Below, piece by piece: positions 21,101-33,100 of a stretch of DNA of 64,000 nt. The position numbers were made by a program, and so were the translations under genes. The stretch is from NCBI RefSeq assembly GCF_048771995.1, contig NC_133034.1, positions 5,219,001-5,283,000 on the forward strand, read 5' to 3'. The DNA comes from Taeniopygia guttata. Taxonomy: Eukaryota > Chordata > Aves > Passeriformes > Estrildidae. The notes beneath the pieces are model-generated. The model was given only the letters and a program-made list of their open reading frames with translations. It did not search any database and was not told where the DNA came from. Position 1 is the stretch's first letter, and every line of letters starts with the position of its first letter.

Positions 21101-24100
21101 GAATTCTTTAGTGATTAAGTTACCAGAAATAATAAGCACATGCCATGGATAAAGCACATTATCCCTGCAGTAGCATCAGCTAAGCCCCTCTCTCTGCAGT
21201 TGCTGGTGGTGCGTGCTGGGGAGGAGGATGAGTAGACTCAAGTTCTCTGTGTATCCATAGGGCAGTGGCTGCTCTGTGGTTCTCTTCTCCATCCCTGGAT
21301 TTGTCAGATTTCCCTGTTCTGCCATGCTGGGGTTGTGGGACACCTCCTCAGTGTGGTGGCAGTGGGCAGACCCCAGCCATGACCTCCAGTGCAGCACCAT
21401 GAGCCGGGCGTTGGAATGTCCCTACCCGAGGGCTCTGCTTCACTGGTGCTGTCAGGACCACCTGTATCTGTCCTTATGGGGTGACAGAGTGGAGGAGTAT
21501 GCTGGGGGTGCTTTTCCAGGTCAGGTCTTTCCAGGGCAGTGGGTTTTATGGGTCGCAAGACTGGTGGCTTCTGTCACCTTCCATCTCAGAGTGACCTTAT
21601 GGCCCACTGAGGGTCTTTGGGACCTCTGCTACCTGGGCAATACTCACCAGTGTCAACCCTCCCGATATCCACGAAGAGCCGCAGCACCACGGACCCCAGC
21701 AAGTATCCAAAGGCAGGGCCAAACACAGCAATGGCAAAGAGGATGGCTGGGAAAAGGGAGCACAGAGAGCCTCTGTGAGCAGGGAATTGTAGTTTCCATG
21801 CAGATATGGCTTCTGTCTTCCCAGGAAATGCAGGAATGGTGGCACAACACACAGAGGGGAGAAGCCACCCTTCATCATGCTTCAGATGGTGAGAAGGTCC
21901 CCAATGCCCCAGTACTGAAGGTGGTGTTTATCTGACAGGAACACAGGGCGAAGGCAGCTGCCTGTGGAAAAAGTCACTCTGCTCTGCTGCCATCAAGGCT
22001 TTGATGACAAAATGCAAGTTTTCTGCTACACCATGAATATCCATGATATTCATGAACCCCAGGGAGCAGCAGGGCACTGATACCCTGGGCTCACACAGGT
22101 GATTGAGACCTTCATGTCCTCTAGGATGCCAAGGAAACAAACACATCTTAATCCTCATATCCAAGGAAAAATATTTGGTACAAACATCAGGAGAGGTGAA
22201 AGATTCTGAGGGCAAAAAGGCCACCAGACCACCCTGGGTGTAGCTGAACCCTCCCATTCCAGAAGAGATAACCCCTAAGGTCAGAACATTTTCTTTTGAT
22301 TTGTTTACAATGACAGGATCCAAGTTCCCTCCTTTAGAGAAACTCTTTACACAACCTTCTCAAGGTGTTTAAAAGGAGGCAGTGAGCTTGAGCTGCATCA
22401 GACAGACATAAAATGAAACGGGACTTGGGGGGATGGAATTGCTGCTATATTGAAGCAACCCTAGAGCCATTCCCCCTGACAGACATTCCCACAGTGCTAA
22501 AGGGAGCCCCTGTATTATAAACAACACACCAGTCCCTCTTTCCTTCCTCTTCCAAACCTTTCAGGTTCCTTCAGTCCTCTTTCCTTCGTTTTCCTTGGAG
22601 GTTTTAGAATTCTAAAGGATCAGTGTGACAATTCATTGGAACAGTGATCCCTCACTGCAGAGGGAAGACAAGGATGCAGGAGCTTGGAGCAACTTGGTCA
22701 AGTGGAATGTGTCCCTGGCCATGGCAGGGGTGGAATGGGATGAGCTTTCAGGTCCCTTCCAACCCAAACCATCCTGGGATTCTGTGAAACAAAACAATGT
22801 ACAGCAATGGACCCACTTACCAACATACAGTGGGGAATTGTTGGAGTCTGCAAAGTCGTCCACGTAGGATATCCCAAAGGGCTGGATGGGCACGGTCCCG
22901 ATCCCGGCCAGCAGCTGGGCAATGACCATCATGGCCCACATGCTGCTGGCCTCCTTCTCAGGGTCCCGGGTGGTGTTGGGGCACACAAATCTACTCTCTG
23001 CATAGCACAGCTCAACCTGCCCCTGGCTTTTGTTACCTGGAAGGCAAAAAAAAGGAGCATTTCAACACTGGGTACATCCCCTGCCTCTTCCCACACTAAA
23101 TCCCCAAATAGCAGGAATCCCCAAATAGCAGGCATAGCACACTTGCTGAGTAGGCACAAACTGCTGGATTTTGGGTGGACTGCTCATTTTATTCAGCAGT
23201 TCTCACCACCCTGCCCTTCCTTTGGAGTATTATACTGTGGTCAGAGTAGCAAACAACCAGCCTGTGATTTTAAACAAATTTTTAAAGAGTTCATGCCATG
23301 GAGTGAGGGTGCTCTGAGTTTAATGAGGGCAGCCCTAACCCATGGCTGGTTTTTGCTGTCTCTGCTCCCTTGTGGTACGTGGGCAGGAACAGGGAGTGAT
23401 GCCCTCTGGGGTCAGCTGGCTGCCCTAAGCAGGACACCCTGCCCTGAATCCTTCTGCCCCCATGGCTCAGGAGTAGCCCAGCTCCTTCCAAAACATGGCC
23501 CTTGCTTCTTCATACAGCCCAGACACTGGGGGTCTTCAGACTGCCATGGAAACTCCAACCAGGACTAAAGTATCTTTAGGGGCTGTGCACAGACTGAATG
23601 TGTTCTTTTCCATCATCAGGCAGTCCTCATAATATCAATATCTCTGCCCTGTCATCTGTTTTTGCAGTCCATCCTCAAATCCTGTTTAGCAAAGGTGTTC
23701 TGCAAGAATTGTGCTCTGTACAGAACTTTTGGGTCAAACACAGTTCTTGGTACTTTCTTTTGAGCTTTTCAGTGATTTCTGGTTATACTTCCATGGTTGC
23801 ACACAAGACCAACACTAATCAATTGGGGCATTAGCATTACTTGATCAAGGCATAATTCCTGTCCACTTTCCTTATTGCTGTACCTATTCACCCATGCAGG
23901 GAGCCCAGCCCTGGGCAGGGAGCAGGTTGATACCTGTTCCTTCCTCATTTCCTTCACAGTAAGAGCAGCCCCTGTCCCAAATCCTGACCTCTCCATAGCC
24001 TGATGCATGAATTTAAGCTGCTGGAAAACTTAGCATCTGATGTCTGACTTACTCTCCAAATTCAAAAATCATGGGATGGGTTTCAGAGGTAGCAATCCCC

Positions 24101-27100
24101 ATGGAGCCTGTGGCTCATCAGCATTCTGAGGATTTAGGGACCAAAACCATTTTGGAGAGACCAAAGCCAGCCTTGTGGCAAGTGATGCTGGTTCCGCTTA
24201 TTCCATTCTGCATGGAAAAGAGAGCTGTCATTGTTCACACTAGCTGGTTCCCAAAACCTCCCCAGTTAAATCAGCAGCCTTCCTTGGATCAGACCAGGAT
24301 CCTGGCCAGAGCAGGGCAGGCCCTGGGACAGGGGAGATTTGCTATATCACAGAATTCCAGAATGCTTTGGGTTGGAAGGGACCTTAAAGTCCATCTCATT
24401 CCACCCCTGGCCACAGGAAGGGACATCTTCCACTATCCCAGGGTGCTCCAAGCCCTGTCCAACCTGGCCCTGGACACTTCCAGGGATGGAGCAGCCACAG
24501 CTTCTCTGGGTACCCTGTGCCAAGGCCTCACCACCCTCACAGAGAAGAATTTATCCCTAATATTTAATCTTATCCTACTCTCTCTCAGAGATTCTGTGGC
24601 TGCCCCACCCCTGCAAGTGCTCAAAGACAGACTTGGAGCAACCTGGGACAGTGGAAGGTGTCCTGCCCATGGCAGGGGGTGGAATGAAATGGTCTTTAAG
24701 GTCCCTTCAAACTCAAAACAATTCCATGATTCTGTAAGAACAGCTGGAATAGCATGTGCAGAAGAGGCAGAAGAAACCCCACACATAATTTTTGCATTCA
24801 GAAGGGGTTCCAAAGCCATAATGATGTCAGGTTTAACCAGCAACTGCCCACCTTAAGGCACTGCCTTCAACCACTCGTTAAATCCCATGTGCCCTGGAAA
24901 CACCCCGTTTTTTGGAGCAGTCACACATCACCCATCCCTGAGCAGCTGGGTCTGGGTTTGTGGGGGCACAGCTGGTGGCACTGACCCGTGCTGAGTGCCG
25001 TGTACTCATAGGGGCCCGATAGGAAGTGGGGCAGGGTCACCAGGAAGGCCCCCAGGGCCAGCAGCAGCCCCCCGACGCCGATCACGCGCGGGCGGTGCAC
25101 TCGGCTGCCAAAGTAGCTGACAAAGATGATGAGCACCACGTTGCCAATCTGGAAAAAGCACAGAGAGGAGGGAGGAATGTGAGAAGACATCACTGAGGAC
25201 ATCCACACCCTATGGCTGTGTCTGGGTGTGTGGACAGGGCTCTCATCAGGAGGTGTTGGACCCTCACAGGAGCAGGAGCATCCCCTGGCCTTGTGTGCTC
25301 CCTTCTCATCTCCAGCCACAGGGTCACTCCTTGGCCCTGGTCACCTCTGGGCAACCCTTGTTGGCATGAATGACATGACAGCCTCTCTGTCAGCTGGCTG
25401 GGGCTTTATCAGCACCCACACCTGCCCCTCACCCCAAAGGCATCACAGAATCACTTAGGTTGGAAAAACCTTCCAAGACCATCAAATCCAACTGCTCCCC
25501 CAGCACTGCCAAGGCCACCACTGCCCCATGTCCCCAAGTGCCACATCCACATACATGTTAAACCCCCCCCAGAAATGGGGACTCCACCACTGCCCTGGGC
25601 AGCTGTGCCAGAGCTGGACAACCCTTTCAGTGAAGACATTTTCTCTCACACACAAACTAAACCTCCCCTGGCACAACTTGAGCGTGGCATTCACATTCTC
25701 TGAACAGAGAGACATAATTCATATTCACATTATCTGATCAGAGAGACAAAATTCTCTCTCTCAGGATTTTTCCTGCAGAAGCACAGAGAGAACAAGAAAA
25801 AACAACCCTTATCTGCTCCTGTGTTTGTCCCATGTAGAATGTGGTATTGAGATTGTTTACCCAAGGTGATTGCTTGATTAGATTCTGGTGATGGTTATTT
25901 GGATTCATGGACCAATTAAATCCAGCTGTGTCAGACTCTCAGAGAGTCACGAGTTTGCTAGTTAGTGATAGTTCTTGTTAGTATAATATAGTGTAATATA
26001 GTTATAGTATAATATAGTATAATAAAGTAATTAATTAGCCTTCTGAAATCATTGGAGTTCAGAGCACATTCTTCCCAGGCATTGGGTTGCGTTTACAATA
26101 CTTGAGGCCATTTCCTCTTGTCCTGTCCCTTGTTCCCTGGGAGAAGAGATTGACCGATGTAGCATAAACTGACAATTCCTCCAAAACCAGCAAGGAATGA
26201 AACATATTGCCTCCATTCCTGTGACTCAAACAGAGATGAGCCCTGCTACAAAGTCCAGCTCACTGCAAATATTTATGACCCTGGGCATTTGCAACAGTAG
26301 ACAGCCATGAAACCACGCAGCTTGCTGAGACAAGTGGGTGAACACCACAAAATTACCATTACATGGGCTTTAACAGCTCTGGACAACCAAAACATCAATT
26401 TAACTATGGCATGTTGAAGCTGTTCCTGCTCACTGCAGGGGGTTGAGCAAGATGGCCTTTAAAGGTCCCTTCCAACCCAAACCATTCTATGATTCTATGT
26501 ATGGCTAAGAAAACTTTGTATTTACGTTTGTGTGGGCTCCCTTGTTTGTCTCTTTGTGGGTTTTGTTCTTGGAATTGCTGTAGGCACCAACGCACTAAGA
26601 TTGTTGTCCTGGACAGGCAGGGCACCTCACACAGTTACAGAACAGCAGGAAGTCTCAGTGGGCCCTGAGACATCTTTTTAATGCCAAATGTCCATGCTGG
26701 TTGAGGTTAAGACTTGGGCATTCACTTCCCCAGGGATCCAGGAAGATTCCCACTGCCCAGCTTCTTGATGGAGCATCCCATGTGCTCACCAGGGAGCTCA
26801 TGAAAATGTGTGTGGCCACTTGGTGTCAGCAAAAAAAAATCTCTGCCAGCAAATCTTTTCCTGGCCTTTGGCAGGCCTTGAAGAGCTGCTAGGAAGGACG
26901 GAATTCCTGAACATATGAATGAGGAAACTTATTCCAAGGGATTTCTTGATAAGAAAGTGTTTGTGAGAAAATCCTCAGCCAGCTCAGCAATATGTCTTAA
27001 ACTGCCAGAGGGCAGGGTTAGGTGGGATATTGGGAAGGAATTGTTTCCTGTGAGGGAGGCAAGGCCCTGGCACAGCTTGCCCAGAGCAGCTGTGGCTGCC

Positions 27101-30100
27101 CCTGGATCCCTGGAAGTCTCCAAGGCCAGACTGGACAGAGCTTGGAGCACCCTGGGGTAGTGGAATATGTCCCTGCCCATGGCAGGTGGTGCAATGAGAT
27201 GGGATGAACTTTAAAGTCTCTTTCAACCCAAACCATTCTGGAATTCCATCCAGTGGAAGTCTGCTCTTGTCCAAGGGCCATCACCACAGGACCCCCTGTT
27301 CCCCCCTGGGCGTGGCAGAGCAGAATGAGGTGTGACGAGGTGTCCCAGAGCACAGCACAGCTGCTCCGCCCAGCACACGGAGGCTGAGGAGGCCCTGGCT
27401 GGGAACAGCCCTGAGACCATGTTTTGGGAAGGTGCCCCCCTGGTCCTGGCCACCCTTCGGGTGCTCCTCTCCCAGTTACCTCGTGCAAGCTGGAGATGAA
27501 ACCTGAAGAGAGGCTGGAGAGCCCAAAGCGCTTCTCGATGGTGGTAAGGCTGCTCTTGAAGTTGGCGCTGTAGAGGAGCTGGGAGAGCTGGAGGAGCCCA
27601 TGGCACAGCACAAACACCTGTGGGCAAACAAAGAGTGCCACCCCAGTGAGGACCCAGCTGGAATCACAGACTCATTATGGTTGGAAAAGACCTCCAAGGT
27701 CATCAGGTCCAACCTTTTCCTGGATACTGCCATGGTCACTAAACCATATTGAGAAGTACCACATCTACTCACTGCTTGAACACTTCCAGGGGTGCCCACC
27801 ACTTCCCTGGGCAGCCTGTTCCAATGATTAACCACTCTTCCAGTGGAGAATTTTCCCTGATATCTGATGTGAGCCTCTCCATGCGCCCTTTGAGGCCATA
27901 TGAGACTACAGTGCTGGCAACCACAACCTGCATGAGCGTATTCCAGCTGGCTTTGGTCAGTGGCTGCACCTCTGGCATGGAGCATCCTGGGATTCACTCA
28001 GCTGGAAAGTCAATTAACTGAACCTGCTCCAAGGGGTGTTGCTAGAAAAAGTCGAAAAAGGGTGTTAAAAGCCCCAGAGGGAGAGGATGAAATATGCACA
28101 GCGTGGTCTCACTACTGGAAGATTCCAAAATAGTATTCCAAACCCAGCATCTTCCCTTGAGCTGGGCAGTGAGCCGAGCCAGGAGCCAAGCTTAGCAGAG
28201 GCAGAGGAGGGAATGCAGAGAGTTTGGGAGAAATCTGGCTGAAAGAGCCCGGGTGGGCTGTGAGAGGAGAGTGCTCTCAGCCAGGGATGCAAGAGGCAGC
28301 TCACAAGTGTCTTTTGATCTATATTTAGTCAGAACAGTTTTCCTTTATTTTTCCTGGAATGGAATGCATTCACACAGTGCCAAAAGCATTTAAAAATAAA
28401 TTTTTAAAAATCTCAACAAACAAATAATAATTAAAAAAAAAAAAAAAACAAATGGGGGAAGGTCTTTTAATTTAGATTCACAGGAAATCAAATATTTGCT
28501 GAATACCGGAAGAGTGTCCCTCAATGATAACGTCGGGAAGTGCGGGATGATGGATGGGGGATCAAAGGTACTGCAGGGTTGACAAATTCCTGATGTCCTT
28601 GGCCAGGAGAGCAGCAATAGTCCTTATGAGTATTTATCTGGAAGGGTGGTAGCGCCCAGTAGCCCATTAAATGATTAAAAAACATCAAAAAAGACCAGCT
28701 TGGAGGATGCAAAATCCATAAGTGGGTGGAGTTGTGTTTTGGGAGCAGAGGACGATGCAGGGCCAGGCCCAGAATTTGGGTAGAAGATGGGCAAGAAAAT
28801 GGTTTATTGGGAGTCTTCTCCTGTGAAGGAAGAGAGATCCAGCCAAAAGACGTGGCTGGGAATCTAAAAGCATAAGGGGTTGGAGAGATGCTGACAGACA
28901 GAAAAAGAGAAGAGGATGGAGATGAAGAAGAAGGAAAAAATGGAGCCCTGGCAGTGTGAGGACAGGCTTGGAAAAACCTGGATACCATAGGGAAGATGAA
29001 GAAGAAAGGCAAATACCCAAAAATGAGGAAAGAAGGATTACAGGCACAAACTGCTATCACGGAGTCCCCAGCCACATCTTGGAGGGGTGAGAGCAGACAG
29101 GCTGGCATCAGGCTGGGATTGCCATTGCAGTAACCAGGAGAGGACAAAGTCCCAAGCTGGGACTTTGCCCCGACAAAAAGCTGCAAAACAGGAATTTGGG
29201 GTGTAACGTGGGAAATCCTCCCAGACAGGGCCAAAGTGGAAGTGAAACATCTGCCAGTAAACTCTTGACGCTGAATGACCTCTCCATCCTCCCACTATCA
29301 GCCCCCACACTTGAAATCTCATCCCAGGACAAAATCCTGCGAGTGGAAGCTGGATCCACCACGTTCCCCAGGCCTGGCCTGGGATTATTGTGGGCTGATC
29401 TGGAGCAGATGGGTGATTCCTGTGAAGATGGCAACTGGAGAGGGGATCTTGTTGCCAGCTAAGATAAATTTTTGTCCATGTGGCTATGGCCAGACTCTAC
29501 AGAAGCACCAGAGCAAGGCAGTGCTGGCTGAACAGCAGCAGCCCGGGAGCTCCCGAGCTGCAGAGCAGCTGGAGACAGAGCTCTCCTGGAGCCAGGCGTC
29601 AGCAGAGAAGCAAAACTGTTTACCAACAGGGAGGGAAGAGGGCGGATCACCGAGGCCGAATTTAGCGCAGCAAATGTCAGCCCGATCCCAGGGCAGATGG
29701 GGACATGGAGTGTCGAGGACAGAGGGGATGCTGGCATGGAGGGAAGATGAGGAGAAGGGGCAAGCTGGTTCCCCAGAATGCTGGGGGTAGCAGGAGATGG
29801 GTTGGAGGCATGGGAGGACCATAAGAACCGCAGCAGGAGAGGAGAGGGACGAGCCATGGGTAGAGAGGACAGGGAGGAAAAGGCAGAGCTGCCAGGAGAT
29901 GGCTTGAGATGTGTTTATGCCTTGGTGATAAACCTGGGATGACCAAAACGGAGCCCTGGATCCAGAGATGCCTGGGAACAAGCTGGGGCTGCCTGCCAGG
30001 AGGGAAGATGAGGTGGGAGAAATGAGTACCAGCAAAGGGAGAGGAAAACCTTTGGGTGTGACTGCTTCCCCCTGCCCATGGGTCCTTCTAGTCCAGCTCT

Positions 30101-33100
30101 TGTCTGCAGGATTAACCGGAAAGGCGGCAAAGCCGATGGATCCTCCAGGGATGTGATCCCACACCGAGACCACACAGCAGCCTCAGCCCTTGGATGTGCA
30201 GAGCCCAGGGAACGGGAGGGGAAGGGCAGGGGTGATTTTTTTTCCTTGGGAAGAGCCTGCTACCCAAAACAGCCAGATAAAGGCGTAACAACCTTTACTC
30301 CAGGACTTGTGCATCTGGAGCATGGCTTTTCCAGACACCCTCCAAGCGTCTGGAGGTGGGATGAGGACTGATTCAAGACTTCCTCTGAATTCAGCAGATT
30401 CAGTTGTAGTTGTAAGAAAGACATCCCAAAGCTTGAAGGCTCTGAGTGCAAAAACCTGGGAGAGGGCCTTACTTGGAGAGCTCCCCATAAGGACTCCATG
30501 CACCCCCTGAGGCCGGTGGACATGAGGAGCACCACTCTCCTCTGTCCCCTCATAGATCTCTCCCATCCCTGTCTCTCTTCCCACGCGTTCCCATCCCCAC
30601 ATGCTCATGCCGACCACCCACAACCTGCTGCTGCGTGGAAACCAGCCCCGGCCTGGCCCTTCCAGCTGCACCAGATGTGCTGTGCTGCCCCGCGCTCCCA
30701 CCGAGCAGCCCCAGGAGGAGAGGGAGCTGCTGTAATTCATCTTCCCTAACGACAAGAAGGGGCTCTTAAGGAAGAGCCAAGCTCACTTGCAGGGAGGTTT
30801 CGCTGACGCAAAGCCGACACGAGGGCGAAGGCACGGTGGGAGGTTGAGGAGCCGGGGGCACTCCCAAGTGCTGACCCTCCGGAGCAGAGGCTCCCACGGG
30901 AGCCTGGTGTATTTTTGGAGCTGTAGGAAGGAGTGATTGCAGACAGGCAGGGAGCAGCACGGGAAGGCCAAAGGTGTGCGGCCACGTGGACCCCCCCAAA
31001 TTCCCTCGTAATCATCCCCGCGCTTCTTTCGGAGCAATCCTGACTCCAGGCTGTTTATACAAGGCACTTGACTCCTTTCCAAAAGGAGCCACATTCAGAA
31101 GGGAAGCAAACTCCTGGGGGAGACAGGCTTCTGCCCCCACCCAGCTCATGGGGACCAGCACCTCCCAGGGCAGTGATTTTTCCAAAGGAAGAGAAACCCA
31201 CCCCATGGCAGGGAAGGGGGAGGACTGGTCCTTCCACGCTCTGGACAATGAGAGCAGGCAAGGATTCGGTCAATCCCAGCCTAGACTTCTGTCTGAGATG
31301 TGTCCAACAAATAGTCAGGATTCATTTCATAAGATTGAAACATATCTATGGAGCCTCCAGAGATCTCCAGGAGTCAGGATAAGGCTCTTCCAGGCGGGAG
31401 CCTAACTCTGCTCTGCAGGGACCACAGCTTGGGAGGATCCTGCTAAACGTGGCGTGGCCATTGCTCCACCTGGAGGAGTGAGTTTAGGGTTAATTCCTTG
31501 CTGTGCTTCCACAGTTCATGTCCAAAGTCATCCCTCACCTCATTTTTCAGTGTCTTCCCCTTGGCAGCCCTGGTTGGAGACAAAGAGGTTGGAAAAGTTG
31601 ACGGCACTTGTGCTAATTTCCGTGCCCGGTGTCTTTCCCACAGCAGTGGGGATGGAAAGAGCCAGGGCGTTGTTCATTAGATGGACACAAGGACTGCCTG
31701 GAGAGCTGGAGACCCTCACAGAACTTATCCAAGTGCTCCCAGGTGACCGAAGACACCAAAATAGGATGTGGCCGAGAGCAAAATTAATCTGGCTGGAGTA
31801 AACCTTTGGAAAGGACTAGGAGAAAGGATGCTCCTTTAGTTTTTCCCTATGCAGAGTACAATCAGTGTTGGGTCCAAAGGAAAATTGTTTGACCCAAGTG
31901 GAAAGTCAGAAGACTTTCCTCCCAAAATCAAGGAACATTCCTCCCAAAGCAGGAGACTCCAGGCTGCCCACCTCTGGAGCCTCTTTCCACTTTAATCTCC
32001 TGAGCTTGCAAGAGAAAAAAAAAAGGAAAAGTAGAGGGGAACTGTAGGAATTAATAAGAATATTGCCAAAATTTTAATAGAAAGAAGACAGAGTGTTTAT
32101 TTTAGAGTAGTAAGATCAACTCTTACTACACTGGGAGATTCTCCTGCAGTAGGACAGCTGAGGTCTCTCAGTCCAAAGGAAAAATATCAGCTGGATATGG
32201 AAAGTGTAGGGTTAGGGTTAGGGTTAAATAGGGTGGGAAAATACATCCCTCCTTGGCATCACTTTCCTATGAGCAGCTGCCTGGATTTGTAGATCAAAGA
32301 GTACCATGAAAAATTAAAAAAAGCACAGCATTTCCACAAAAAGAACCAAATACCCTGCACAGAGCCCATCCTTCAGCACAGAACCTCAGGATTTGGCTTC
32401 TAAGTGGGATTTCTATTCAAATAATAAAATAATAAATTAATATAAAAATTAACCTGAACAGAGATTGCCTGAAGCATGCTGGAATGACAACTGTCTACTG
32501 CCAGGCCACGCACGTTTTACACCCCTGGCTGTCACGTGCAAAGACAATATTTGTTCTTTTTGCAACAAACACAGACACGGGATTTCCTGGCACTGTATCC
32601 CGGTGACTTTGCAAGGCCCATAAGATCCCAGCTTTGCTCAGAATGGAGGTTTTTGGCTGCAGAGGATTGCTGAGGCAGAACCTCAGTGTGGGATGCTTCC
32701 CAAGAAAACACCACCCTCAAAACAGGACGCGGGCATCCCTCAGCCTTTCCTCCCTCTGGCAAGTTGGGTGGTTGGTCTTCCTTCATTCTTTCCTGAAGGT
32801 CTCTTTTCATTCTGGGGCATCAGGATCCGAGCAGGGTTTCCTTGAGGGCAGGTCCAGGCTGGCAGTGTTTTGCCTGACCCAGAAGTGTGTGCAAACACTC
32901 CTCCCGCCCGGCCGGCCGTGCCTCGTGCTCCCTATCAGCGTCACTCCTCTCCCGTCCTGCTCCCGATAATCTTATCTACGCTGACCACTCCTTGCTTGTG
33001 TTTGGGCACCCAACCACCTCGCCCCTCATAAAATTACCTTGTCTCAGGTCTCCTAGACCTTGATCCCACTAAACTTTCCAGCCCATCTTTTTCCTTATCC

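Noticed and set aside
28521-30173. Two minus-strand frames of 237 and 229 codons
   Set aside because: They arise from the purine-rich plus strand. The peptides are Ser/Pro/Leu-rich without motifs.
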